A stretch of 64,000 nt of DNA, from positions 434,001 to 498,000 of the forward strand of contig NZ_LR214986.1 in the NCBI RefSeq assembly GCF_900660545.1, given 5' to 3'. The DNA comes from Mycoplasmopsis cynos. GTDB taxonomy: Bacteria; Bacillota_I; Bacilli_A; Mycoplasmatales; Metamycoplasmataceae. Shown here one piece after another: positions 8,852-20,506 of the stretch. The notes below the pieces were generated by a model. That model ran no database searches. It saw nothing but the letters and a program-made list of their open reading frames with translations, and was not told the DNA's origin. How positions within the stretch are numbered: position 1 is the first letter of the stretch; each line of letters starts with the position of its first letter. Made by a program: the position numbers and the translations under genes.

Positions 8852-9171
8852 ATGAAAATGCAATTTCAAATGAAATTTAGCAAAGAACATAGTTTGTTAT
8901 TTGACCTTGAAATTTTAGATCACCAAAATAGAACCAGCGATATTAAAGTTAATAAAATATCAAGAAAGCTTTTTGGATGATTTATGAAATATCTATTGTT
9001 TTTATTAGAAAATAATAGATATCAAAAAGGATGAGATTATGAACGAAAAATATTTATGGAATAAAAATTTAAAACTTTAAAAAGTAGAATTAGATCAATT
9101 TTTAGAAGAATTTAAAACAATTACTAGTTTTGATCTAATTAACAAGGAAAAATATGAAAATATATATATGT
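8852..9171 (+). pseudogene. broken small ORF upstream of lplA
   Basis: An ATG right after a TATAAT opens a 70-codon frame (KEHSLLFDLEILDHQNRTS..., two UGA Trp, ending RKIFME) that stops at TAA 9062-9064. About 20 nt later another frame continues with coding-like sequence (VELDQFLEEFKTITSFDLINKEKY) and ends at TAA 9169-9171, overlapping the lplA start. One small indel in the A-rich stretch 9060-9085 would join the two parts into a ~106-aa protein. I do not recognise the family. It could be a recent frameshift or an ordinary 70-aa ORF followed by non-coding DNA. Confidence 0.4.
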
Positions 9172-10140
9172 AAGAATCATTTTTCACCATTTTATACTTT
9201 AACACTTGAAGAAATAATGACAAAAGATGATGAAAATAAAGAGGACATAATCTATTTATATCAACATAAAAATGCTGTTATTATAGGAAGAAATCAAAAT
9301 GCTTATAAAGAAGTAAGGTTTGATATTTTGGAAAAAGAGAATATTGAATTATATCGTAGATTATCAGGAGGTGGTGCAGTTTATCATGATTTAGGAAATT
9401 TTAATTTTTCATTTATAACTACTAATAAATCTCAATGAAGTTATCAAAAGTTTTTAGAACCTGTTTTGGAATTTTTAAAATTACAAGGATTAGATGCACA
9501 ATTTAAAGGCAGAAATGATCTAGTAGTAAATGATTGTAAGTTTTTTGGCAATGCTCAATTTATTTATAAGGATAAAATAGTGCATCATGGAACAATTTTA
9601 TATAATGCGAATTTATCAAAATTAGCAAGCGTTTTAAATCCAAGCAAAATAAAAATGGAATCAAAAGGAATTAAAAGTGCAAGACAGAGAGTGATTAATT
9701 TATCAGATGTACTTGAGCAAAAAATTCCAACTAGTGAATTTATTTGAAAATTTGCATTATTTTTAAAAGAAAAATACCATGCGGAAATTGTTGAAATCCC
9801 CGAAAAATACATAAAAAAAATTCCTGAATTTCAAAAAATAAGATCCTCAAAAGAGTGAGTGTTAGGTAAAAATCCTGAGTTTTCGTTTTTCAGTGAAAAA
9901 AAGTTGGATGGTGGAATCTTAGGAATTAATGCAAATGTAAAAGAAAATAAAATCACACAAATCAAATTTGAAGGAGATTTTTTAACACTTTTAGGTACAG
10001 AGTATATTGAAAAATTATTGATTAATCAAGATTTTGAAAAAGCAAATATTAAAAAAATTTTACTTATGGTTGAAAATTTAGAAAATTATTTTGGACAAAT
10101 TAGCGTTAATGAAATTATTGATATAATGTTTGGTGAATAA
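9154..10140 (+). CDS. lplA: lipoate-protein ligase
   Basis: LplA attaches scavenged lipoate to E2/H-protein lipoyl domains. The 328-aa protein includes the conserved AVIIGRNQNAYKEV near residue 45, RRLSGGGAVYHDLGNFNFSFI around residue 69 (lipoyl-adenylate loop) and GRNDLVVNDCKFFGNAQF with the catalytic Lys in the C-K-F/I-S-G position. A C-terminal accessory domain (WVLGKNPEF...) follows. Three UGA Trp codons join the standard-code fragments. AAGGA precedes the start. The stop shares one base with the next ATG. Confidence 0.92.
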
Positions 10141-10970
10141 TGGAAAATAAGAAAATTCAGATATTTAATGAGACAATTTATTATATTGAAGAAAATAGCA
10201 ATAAGCCAAAAGTTTTATTTTTACATGGTTTTAACTCATCATCAAACTTTGCTCATCAGTTATATAAACTAAAAAATAGAGATTATGATGTAGTTGCTTT
10301 TGATTTTCCAGGATGTGGATTAAGCACTTCTAACTCTGAAATAACTATTCAATATTATCAAAAAATAGCATTAGAATTTGTTAACAAAATTAATTATAAA
10401 TTTGATTTAGTTGTAGCCCATTCATTAGGTGGAGCTAGCGCTTTATATCTTTTAAATAATAAAATTGTTAAAAAAGCACTTTTAGCAGCTCCGATTAACT
10501 ATAATTTATTAAGTACTTTTGCAAATGAAACTATTGAACAAGGTATTAAAAGAATCGCGAGATGACTAGTACCTAAAAACTATAATGATGCCTTAGAAAG
10601 CTCTGATAATTTAATTTATGGCAATAAATTAAATTATCGTAAAAATATCACACAAAAAGCTAATGCATTTTTAAAACTTATGGAGCATAAATGAATGATT
10701 TTTGATAAATTAGTTTCAAAAGAAATACTTAATCCAAGATACCATAAAAAGATCATTAAAGACTTATATGCAGCTAATAATGATTATTCTTTTATAACAG
10801 GTACTATGGATAAATTTGTTCCGTTTTTATCAGTTGCTAAAATTGCAAATGAATATAATAAAGATCTAATTGGGATAAAAGATTGTGGTCATGCAATTTT
10901 TTTTGAAAAACCAATTGAGGTAAACGATAGAATTAATTCCTTAATTGATGATATTAAATATGGGTTATAG
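10140..10970 (+). CDS. alpha/beta hydrolase
   Basis: A 276-aa alpha/beta-hydrolase fold protein. The oxyanion region reads VLFLHGFNSSSNFAHQ near residue 25, followed by VVAFDFPGCGLS. The nucleophile elbow is VVAHSLGGASAL (Ser at about residue 96), the acid is probably Asp in FITGTMDKFVPF, and the His is in KDCGHAIFFEKP near residue 248, so the triad is complete. The substrate is unknown; small carboxylesterase or lipase are the usual guesses. It overlaps lplA by one base (TAATG) and is followed 42 nt later by the CoaX-like gene. Confidence 0.82.
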
Positions 10971-11012
10971 GGAGTAAAATTAACTATTTTATAAACAAAA
11001 TAAGGATGCGAA

Positions 11013-11747
11013 ATGATATATTTAGATTTGGGTAATACTCTTTTAAAAATAAGTTATTTTGATCATGAAAATAATTTAATTATTAAAAAAATGGTTTTAT
11101 ATGATTTAAATAAAGACACCTTATTAAAGTATTTACATTCTTTAATTTTAGATTGATCAAAAATTAAAGAATGTATCTTTTCATCAGTTAAACCTGAAAA
11201 GAATCAAGTCATTTATGAAGTTATGCAAGAATTGAATATCAAGTGCACCAAAATTCAAGCAAGCGATTTTAATCCTAATGATTTAAAAATTAATTCTAAA
11301 ATAAATGTTAGTGAAGTCGGAACGGATATATTGTTAAATGCATACTATATTGCTAAAAAATATAATAGTGGTATTATAATATCATTTGGCACAGCAACCG
11401 TTATTATTAAAGTTTTAAATAAAGAATTATTGGGTGTTATTATTATTCCAGGTGTTGAAAAAAGTTTATTTTCTTTGTATAACAATACTTCACAAATAAA
11501 TAAAATTGGTTTAAATTATAATCCAGAATGTCTACTAGGAACTAATACACTTGATGCAATTTCATTAGGGGTTATAAAAGGGACTATGCACATGATAGAA
11601 GGTTTTATAAAAGAAATAAATCAAGAGAATCTTAGTATTTTTTATACAGGTGCTAATATAAAATATTTAATAAATTTTGTCTTTGATGAAATTGTTGATG
11701 AAATGGTTACAAAGGGATTGATATTATTTGCTGAAAATAACAGTTAA
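11013..11747 (+). CDS. coaX: type III pantothenate kinase-like protein (CoaX), diverged
   Basis: CoaX phosphorylates pantothenate in the first step of CoA synthesis. The 244-aa protein has the ASKHA phosphate-1 motif LDLGNTLLK at residues 4-12, the SSVKPEKN segment, VSEVGTDILLNAYY (family GxDR; Asp kept, Arg replaced by Ile) and SFGTATVI where the family has D-F-G-T-A-T, so the metal-binding Asp is Ser. The C-terminal GTNTLDAISLGVIKG and FYTGANIKYL segments match. AAGGA lies before the start. Fold assignment is firm; kinase activity is uncertain because of the two substitutions. Confidence 0.75.
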
Positions 11748-11846
11748 GAAAATATTTTGCACTTATATAGCTATTAATCGAGCACTAAATGTACTTTTTA
11801 CTTTATTTAGTTCATTAATTAAACTACTTTTTTGATAAATAAAAAT

Positions 11847-11945
11847 ATGAATTTAATAGCATCGATTAAGAATTTAGACTTAATAAAAGGTAAAAAGCAA
11901 ATTCTACAAATATATAATCTTGAATTACTTGCAAATAAAATATAA
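11847..11945 (+). pseudogene. 32-codon ABC-ATPase-like fragment
   Basis: A short frame reads IKNLDLIKGKKQILQIYNLE, which resembles the first strands of an ABC ATPase before Walker A, and then stops. No ribosome binding site is present. It may be the remnant of a lost transporter gene, or chance. The surrounding 11748-11955 holds no other feature. Confidence 0.2.
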
Positions 11946-11953
11946 AGCAAAAA

Positions 11954-11982
11954 AAATTCGGATTTTGTCCGAATATTTTTTT
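11954..11982. terminator. bidirectional terminator between coaX and helicase
   Basis: ATTCGGA / TCCGAAT stem with a TTTTG loop, with an A run before and ATTTTTTT after it, serving both strands. Confidence 0.85.
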
Positions 11983-12002
11983 CGCTTTTATTTTTCGAAA
12001 AA

Positions 12003-15000
12003 TTATTTTACTATTTGATATGTATTTTCGTCAACCTTAAGAATTTTGTTACTTAAAACAAGTTTATTAATAAGATCTTTAATTCTATTAGTAATTTGTG
12101 TAGTGACTCTCATTGTTTGAGTTTTAACACAGATTTCTTTAACTATTGCAGTTAAATCAGTAGGAATATCATTATAGCTTAAAATTGTAAGAATAATATC
12201 AACTAATTCTGGTTCATAAATATCTTGGATCGATCTTTTGTTATTTTGATTAGTACTAATTCTAAATTTATATTTATTGTCGTCTTTTTCATTAGATAAA
12301 ATAAATTCATTGTCATCATCGAATGTTGCAATTTTATTAACAATTTTAAGCGCTTCAAGTTTAATTGCCTTATTTACACTATTCATTTCATTTAAATCTC
12401 TAATAATGCGACAAAATGCTTCAAAGGAAATAGGAGCTAAAACATCAATGATATTTTTAGCAATTTGTGCTTTTTGATTTATGAATGTTGATTGGCGATA
12501 TTCAAATGAATATTTTTTAATGAGGTTTTCAACATCTGGATAAACACTAAAAATATGATCTAGTCCTTTTTTATTTTCTTTTATATAACTAATTTTTGGA
12601 ATTTTTTTAGTAGTATCTTGGGTTAGATTATTAGAAGTGTTATTTTCGATTATTTCCTTTACTTTATTTAAAATTAAGTTAAGTTGTTTTTGAGGATTTT
12701 TGTATCAATCAACTGATCAAATTCTGATAAAGTTTCATCCTCTAGATTCTAATATTTGTTGCATTAAACGATCTCTATCACGATCAGTTTTAGCTAATTT
12801 ATAACTATTACCATCGCAATTAATTGCTAAAAGAAAATTATCTGGGTTATTATTATCGATTATTGCTATATCAATTTTAAAACTTGATGAACCTATATTT
12901 TTTTTAAGACTAAGACCATGTTTAGAAAGTTCATTATAGACATGATCGATAAAACTAGCATTACTTTTGTTGAAATCAATAGATTTTACATCATTTTTTA
13001 TTCCATATTCAGCGTTTTTAAAAAATTGTTCTAATAATTGTATTCCACGTTTATCGCTTTTATGTCAATCAACTTCGCTACTATTAAAGTTTGAGATTAA
13101 AATTAATCCTTTCTTAGCTCTAGAAATAGCAACATTGAGTCTTTTGTACCCTGAGTCCTCACGATTTATTGCACCAAAATTTACGCTAACTCTTTGATTT
13201 GCGTTTTTCTTACCTTCAATTATAAAGAAAATAAAATCTCTTTCATCACCTTGGACAGCATCAATATTTTTGATAAAAAATGGTTCTTTTTTATTTTCGT
13301 CAAAAAAGTAATTTAATTTAGGATTATTATGAATAAATTTTTCTAATTCATTTTCAACTTTGTTAACAATATCGACGTTAAAAACAACAATACCAACAGA
13401 ATACTTATCTTTATATTTGCTTATCAATTCTTTTAAAATAGACATTGTTTTTTTAATGAGAGTATCCTCGGATTTCATTTCATCATATTCTACTTTAAAA
13501 AATTTAAGTCCTTCAAATTTTGATGGGTTTTTAGCGCTCGGGAAGGTTATTAAATCTTTATATATTTCGCTATTAGATGTATAAATTAATTCTTCAAATA
13601 ATGAACGATAATGTCATTTTAATTTAATAGAATTCAAGGCTCCTTCAGCAAGACTTAATAGTGAGTCAAAACCACTAGAAACATCTTCATCAACATTTTT
13701 AATTTCGCTATCATTATCTTCATTCGAAACAGAGCTGAAGAAATTTGAAGGAGGCATTTGTTCTTTGTCACCGACAATAATTACTTGTTTAGCTCTGAAC
13801 AATGAACTAATTGCTGCCTCAGGCTTAATTTGCGATGCTTCATCAAATATTACAGTATCAAATTTAAAATCAATATCCTTAAAAAATTGACTAACTGTTA
13901 ATGGAGAAAGCATTAAGCACGGTTTTATGTTTAAAATAAAATCCAACGCTTTTTCAAAAATCTTTTTAAATGATAATCTAGAATACTTTTTAGCAGCTTC
14001 TTTTTTTATTAATGCATATTGAGTATTTGAATCGGAAAATAAAAGTGATTTTTTAATTTTTTCATCAATAGACATTGCGATACGTTCTTTTGAAAGTTGT
14101 TTAAGATCAATATCTTTATTTTTGAAAATTTCAAGATTGTTATTTAAATAAATTGCATCACTTTCGCAGAAATTAGAATCAATAGCATTTTCAATTAGTG
14201 TTTTATAAAATACTGCCAAATAAATCTCTTTTAAGTTACTAGTAATTTTGTTTTCTAACACTTTTTGGATAAAATCTTGATTATGAATTAATAATTCATT
14301 TTTATATTTATTTAACTCTAAATATTCATCAAGCTTTTCAGGTTGAGATATTAAATCGTTTAGTTTGGATCTAAAATTAACATAACTTACATTTGTAAAA
14401 TCAAATTCATCTTTGTTATACAATAAAATCAAGTGTTTTAACTTATCAACATATTGTTGAAATTGATCATTTAATGATTGGAAATTTTGTAATGAGAATA
14501 AACTCATTCATAACGTATTAAATATTTGGATAATGTCATTAATTTCGAGAATATAATTAATCTCTGAAATTCAATTTTGTAGTTCTTGATATTTACTAAT
14601 ACTAAAATCAATTTTTAAATTGTCAAAAATATCAAGAATTTGTTGTTCAATTTCTTTGATTAAAGAAAATTTTCTTAATTCTTCTATTCAATCAATTTCT
14701 TCAAAATTTAGTTCACTTTTAAGATTGTTTTTAAATATTTTTTTGGTCTTATGAAAAAATGGACTAAGTGATTTAAAAATACTTTTAGATTTTTTGTTAA
14801 TAAAGTTATATGTTTCAATAACTTGCTTAGGGTCTACAAAGTTTAAGGAGTTTCAGGTTTTTTTGAGACTTGTAATAGTTTCATCCTTTTTCATTCATAA
14901 TTGTTCAATTTTATGAAGTTGTTGAAGAGTGTTTTTTAAATCCTCAAATGTAAAATCTTGTTTATTGTTCTTAAAATTTGCTTTTTGATAAAAATTTAAA

Positions 15001-16688
15001 ACTTTATTAATATTTAAAATATTTTTAGTGAAGTTCTCATCAATTTGAGAATTATTTATAAATAAATTATTTTCTTTTACATATTTTAATATGTTCGCAC
15101 TATTTCTAATTAAAAAATCGATATTTTTAAAAAGTTGATTTTTTTGTTCGAAACTAAGACCAGAAATTTTTAAACCATGTCACTTATGTGAAAAATAATT
15201 AAAATTAATATTTTTATAAGCATCTAAAAATGAATCAATATTTTTTATCGTATTATCAAAAGTTTGATAATCAATATTATTAATATCATCAATTATAAAA
15301 TAAATGTTTTGATATTCTTGCAATGATAAATATTTTTCAATGCATTCATATAATGTAAGATTTTGAGGGCCGAATTTTGTTAAGAGTAATTCTCCATATT
15401 TTGATAATACAATTTTACTTTGATTATAGCTATATGTTAAATTATTAAGTTTACTTTCATCAATTTCATATAATTTAGAATTCTCTGCAGAGTTTAATAA
15501 CTCGGTTAAAATTTCTTTTTTATTAACCTTTGAATCATGAATAGGAATTGCATATTTATGGAGATCAATTTTTTTAAGGTTATTATAAACAACTTGTAAA
15601 GCGGCATTTTTTTCAGCAACAAAAAGTATTTTTTTACCTCTTGAAATAAGTTCTGTAATGATGTTCGTGATTGTTTGAGATTTTCCAGTACCAGGTGGAC
15701 CTTGCAAAATAAAACTTTTATTATTAATGGCATTTTGTATAGCCACTTCTTGTGATGAATCAGAATCAAGAGTTTTATATTGAGAAGCTATATCAATTTT
15801 TTCATTAATATTTTTATCATTTATTTGACTTATATCAGAATCCAAGCCCTTTGTAGGATTAACTAATTCTTCAAAAAACGCACTATTTAAAATAGTTGTG
15901 ATGTTTGTTTCGATGTCTTTATATATATTTATATTACTAAAGTCATAGTTAGTGAGGAATATTTTATTATGTACTTTTCATCTTTTATCAGTTGATTTTT
16001 CTAAAATGCTGTTACAATATTGCTGGTAATTAGTAAATAAATCATCTTCGTCATTAGAATCGAATTTTACGTTAATATCGAACTCATTTGATAATTTCTT
16101 GTTCAAAGCTTGGTTTTCATCAAAAAAACTTTCTTTTTTAATCGAAATATTTCAATCGCCTGAATCAAGGCTTTTGTTAATTTCGATAGGTAAAAAAAGC
16201 AAAGGGGCAAACCTAGGAGTTTCAGAAGTTTTATCTTCATATCATTGCAATATTCCGAAAGTTAAATACATAATATCAATTGAAAATTGATCTTTAAATG
16301 CTTTTGCTGTTTTGGCAATTTTTTTAATAGTATTTACAAATATTTCACCACCAAATTCAGTATATATCTTAGTTTTTTTTAATTCGTTTTTGCTCAAAAC
16401 TTCTTCAAGAGTATGAGAATAAATTACTTGTTTACCATCTGGAAGCTTTGTATAATCTTTAATGCTTTTGTATTGCTCTAATGAAAAGATTTCCCTATTT
16501 GATGAATCAATTATTTTCATAAAATCCTCTAATGAAGGATAAATAATTTGCATTTTTGAAGGAAAACTTTTCCCGAGTTTAAGGCTTAAGTTTAAGGCCT
16601 TATTTTTTAATGTTAGATCTAGTAGTTTATTTTTCCAAGCATTAATATTTTTTATTAAAATTTCCTCTTTTTTACTTTTTATATCCAT
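12003..16688 (-). CDS. DUF4011-type SF1 helicase with C-terminal nuclease-like domain
   Basis: A 1561-aa protein, continuous once UGA is read as Trp. The N-terminus WKNKLLDLTLKNKALNL is a DUF4011 signature. Walker A ILQGPPGTGKSQT is at about residue 330 and the DEAD-like Walker B FDEASQIKPEA at about residue 950, followed by VIIVGDKEQMPPS. A Upf1-like C-terminal motif VAISRAKKG lies near residue 1190. Around residues 1270-1340, KIDIAIID...INCDGNSY and RDRLMQQILESRGW...RIWSVDW match the MTES_1575-type restriction-endonuclease domain, with Asn where Glu is usual. The last ~220 residues resemble DUF3320. AAGGAG precedes the ATG. Relatives in other bacteria often lie in defence islands, but no partner gene is seen here. 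Confidence 0.85.
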
Positions 16689-16815
16689 TAGTTTCTCCTT
16701 ATCGATACCATAACTAACATAATTTTATAACTTATTTGTTCTTATTAATTTAAAATCATCATTATTACATAAATTATTTAAAAAATAAAAAATCTAAATA
16801 GATTTTTACCTACAT

Positions 16816-18120
16816 TTAAGCAAAAAGTCTTTTAAAGATTTTTTCAAAATTTGAAGTAGTTTTTTTATTTAATTCAACTTTAATTATGTTTTTGATTTCG
16901 TTGAGTGACTTTTCTTTATTAGTTGATAAAAATACTACTTTTTTTGTGAATTTTTTTCAATTTTTTTTATTTTTATATGCTTCAAAATTATTTGATTCTG
17001 TATAAATGAAAATGTAATTTAATTTATTTTGCAATGCAAGTGAAATTTTATATTTGAAGACTAAGTAATCACGTTTTATTTTTTTTATGAATGAGCTTAA
17101 TTGATATTTTTTAAGAGCTAAAATGTGATCTAAAAGATAATTATCAAATATTACATTATCTTCAAATTGTGATTTTTTGATTTCTTTTAACAATGATTTT
17201 AATATCTTGTTTTCAGTTTTGAAATCAAAGTTATTTAAAGCGCTTTGTTGACTCAAACTAAGATAAAATTCTTTTGCTTTTAGAAATTTTAAAGTATTTT
17301 CGAAATTAATTTTATTTGAAAAAGCAATTCTTAGTTTTTGTTTATTGGTTGTAACAAGATATAAGTAAATTGAAATACACATATATGTAACATTAATTAA
17401 TAATGTAGTAATGTTTAAAAATCCAATTCCGCCAAAAAATATAAATGAAAAAACATTTTTAATTATTCAAATTGTTCATGATTCTCTAAATCCTAAAACC
17501 ATCATTGTTAAAGCAACTATCGATAATGCAGTAATTAAAGAATTTATAATTGATGCTATTTCAAAGTATTTAAAATTTGATCCATATTCATATACCTTAT
17601 CTTTTCCGAAGATTTGAATAGCAACCTTATTTAAATTAGGATTTATATAATAAAATGCAATTGTTAAGATAAATGTTAAAAAAATAAAGAAAATTGTTGA
17701 GTATGTATTTGATCTAAATGATTCAAATTGTTTTTTGTTATTTTTGATTCTTGTTGTTTTATATCACATTAAAATCATAATTGGAATATAGATGAAAAAG
17801 TTTGTAAATCCTTCTATTGCTAAGCCGAAAGAGAAAGCAAAAAGTGAAAATAAAATTGCATTTACAATCCCGAGCACATAAGCTAAATTTTTATGAACTG
17901 CAAATAATACAACTGACAATACACCCAAAATAGCTGATAAAGAAACACATATTCCTATAGTTTTTTGCCAAGGCGATAAGTCACCATCTCATATTCATGA
18001 GCCATAATCAAAAGAGTATAAAGTATTAAAAATTAAAAATATAATCAATAATGAAAGAATGCCCACTTTTCAATCAATGATATTTAAATATCATTTTTTA
18101 TTTTTAAATCTTATTTTCAT
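16816..18120 (-). CDS. pnuC: PnuC-type transporter fused to a degenerate kinase domain
   Basis: A 434-aa protein. Residues ~15-260 form a PnuC membrane domain: WDGDLSPWQKTIGICVSLSA, VLFAVHKNLAYVLGIVNAILF and ALTMMVLGFRESWTIW are typical of nicotinamide riboside carriers. Residues ~270-434 align with the kinase domain of the second PnuC fusion at 26.6 kb (shared pattern of I-F-D-x-x-L-L-D / L-I-D-R-x-M-I-D, then a basic helix and a FIYTES / FVILRN strand). At the P-loop position it reads FSNKINFENT instead of GMGASGKST, so nucleotide binding is probably lost. The start at 18120 sits 6 nt after a TATAAT. Confidence 0.82.
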
Positions 18121-18126
18121 TTTTTT

Positions 18127-18132
18127 ATTATA
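18127..18132 (-). promoter_or_regulatory. pnuC (first copy) -10 element (leaderless type)
   Basis: TATAAT on the minus strand, six A residues, then ATG at 18120; no ribosome binding site. The element lies only ~35 bp from the divergent rnpB -10. Confidence 0.6.
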
Positions 18133-18177
18133 ACATCAAAAATTAAAATATCATTTATTTTTGTGGTATTATTTATA

Positions 18178-18454
18178 TGTATCAGCTGATAGCTGCGATA
18201 TATTCGTAGAGGAAAGTCCGTGCTAGCACCGACTGCGATGTTGGTAGTGTTCATGTTAAGCCTAATAAGCTTAAGCCTAGACGACTAGTGCCACAGAGAC
18301 GAGAATTGTGAAACGGGTAAACTCCATGAGCTAGAAACCCAAATTTGGTAGGGGAACTTTGAATAGGAATTGAACGATTTCAAAGAATATTATTAAATAT
18401 TAGATAAATTATCAGCGCATTTTTAATGTACAGAACACGGCTTATAGATACTTA
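18178..18454 (+). ncRNA. rnpB: RNase P RNA
   Basis: The catalytic RNA that matures tRNA 5' ends. Universal elements are visible in order: GAGGAAAGTCCGTGCT near 18211, CACAGAGACGAG near 18292, GTGAAACGGGTAAACTCC near 18309 and ACAGAACACGGCTTATAG near 18430. The ends pair through GTATC (18179) and GATAC (18447), giving P1. A TATTAT at 18167-18172 places the start at about 18179. Ends are estimates within a few bases. A terminator follows directly. Confidence 0.95.
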
Positions 18455-18486
18455 GAAAATACCTTTAAGGTATTTTCTTTTTTTCT
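18455..18486 (+). terminator. rnpB terminator
   Basis: GAAAATACC / GGTATTTTC stem with a TTTAA loop followed by TTTTTTTC. Confidence 0.85.
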
Positions 18487-18552
18487 TTTATAAACTTAAT
18501 AAAAGTATTAAAATTTCTTTAAAATATTAAAGATAAAATTAGAAGGAAAGTT

Positions 18553-20376
18553 ATGGGGCATATTAAGAATTTTTTTAGTTTTAAAAATATAAAAAATATT
18601 CTTGTTTTAGGGTTGGCATTATTTATCGCAATCATTGTATTTTTATTAGTTGGCTTTAAAGTAGGAACACCTTTTAAACCAACATTTTACAACTATAAAT
18701 CATATATAAGTAAAGTGAATGAAGCAAAAATTAATCAATCATTTGATTATAAAACTTTTAATGAAATTGATGAATTTACAGTTGGATTAATTAATAATAA
18801 AGCAATAGCAGGAATCGGTAGTGATTTTCAAACTATAAATTTAATTAAAAAAGGATATATTAAAAAAGTTAATTTTGAAAAATTGTTAAATAGAAAAATA
18901 AATGATTCAAACGAATTAAAACAAATTCTACAAAAAATTTATACACCAATTGTGTTTAAGCATCTAGAAAGTTATGATGAGGAACTTAAAACTGATGAAT
19001 TTGGTAATTTATATAATAAACCAAAACATTTATGAGAATATTTTGTTCCTTATTTTCAACAAGATGGAGTAATTGCTTATAACTCATTAAAAGCTAGCGA
19101 TAAATCAAATGAATTTATTTCAAATGAAAAAATAATTGAAAATTATAAAAAAGTAATTAATAAATCCTCAATCACTAATTTTAAAGATAATATTAAACCT
19201 TATTCATTATTCAACATACTTAATACCTTAAAAAATAATAATTACAATAACCTAGTAATTACTGATGCGGTTAGAGTTAATATGTTGTATGGATCTCCGT
19301 ACAAATTTACAAATAATAAAATAGTTTCGAATTACGGTTCAATAGTTAATGAGAATAACTACAAAATATTAGTTGATAGCTTTATTGATTTAATTCAAAA
19401 TTCAACAAATAAAAAAATAGATGATAAGGCAATTTCATTCAATGGTGATGGTCTAGAAATATTGCGTTCATTGATTGATCCTAGTCGCAAAGACATAACT
19501 GCTTCAATTATGTTCAATGGTGATGCATTAGACGCCTATTATTCAGAGGACAATGGATTCAATATTAAAGATAAAAATCAAGATATTATTCCGGTACCTA
19601 AAGGTACAATTAAAGTCATCAAATTTTCTGAAAATGTTTTATTAGTTGATGGCTTGGTTGTATCTAAAAATATTTCTAATGCAAACGAAGATATTTTATA
19701 CCAAACACTTAGAAATAGTATTTATGCAAATATTGAAGCAGCATATACATATAATGATGAAAAAGCATTTCAAACAAAATTGTATGATGATTATTTAAAC
19801 ATATTATTTAGGGACAAATTTATTAAAATTTTTAATCAAAATAAATTAAATCGTGATGGTCTTGTAAAATTTGATGAATTTAAATCAAAATTAAGAAAAA
19901 TTTTTGATAGTACTTTAAATGATTTAATCGATAATTCAGAACTAGAAAAGTTTAAAATCTTTGTGCAAGATTTATTTTCAACTAAAAACAATGATTCAGA
20001 AGTTTATAAGATAATTTTTAAGAAAATTTTAAATATAAATACCGATATAAGTGAGAAAAAATTAATTGATAAAACCAGTTTTGTACTATCTCACATTGAT
20101 TTTAAAAACGAAAGTTGAAATGAATTTCTTATTGAAAAATATCCGAATTTAGAAAACTTTACTTTTATCAACTATACCCCAAGCAATATTGCTGAATATG
20201 ATGTTATTAAAAGAAATTATTTCATTAATGAAAACAACACTTTTGATAAAACGGCAATTTCTATTTTCGAGGTAAATACTAGTGATAATAACATAAAACA
20301 CCAAAGAATTCGCGGAGTTTCTGAAAAAACGCAATCTTTATTAAATACTTATTATAATTTACAGATAAAACACTAA
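18553..20376 (+). CDS. potD: PotD-like polyamine ABC transporter substrate-binding protein
   Basis: A 607-aa membrane-anchored binding protein. One N-terminal membrane segment (residues ~16-37) has no lipobox cysteine. GLINNKAIAGIGSDFQTINLIKKG, NLVITDAVRVNMLYGSPYK, DPSRKDITASIMFNGDALDAYYS and KGTIKVIKFSENVLLVDGLVVSKN match the order of ligand-loop and hinge segments in spermidine/putrescine-binding proteins. The C-terminal ~200 residues are unusual for PotD. No potA, potB or potC is adjacent, so it must work with a transporter encoded elsewhere or have another role. AAGGA lies 5-6 nt before the start. Confidence 0.6.
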
Positions 20377-20449
20377 AAGGGCTTTTTTAAGCGAAATAGT
20401 TTAAAAAATGCATTTTTATTCAAAAATCCAATAATTTACAATCTTATGA

Positions 20450-20455
20450 TATAAT
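20450..20455 (+). promoter_or_regulatory. promoter -10 for the MIB-like gene
   Basis: TATAAT (in ATGATATAAT) about 50 nt upstream of the start, which has AAAGGATG as ribosome binding site. No clear -35. Confidence 0.5.
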
Positions 20456-20506
20456 TTTTAAAATAAATAAAAATAAGTAGTATTTTCTAAAATAAAGGAT
20501 GTTATT

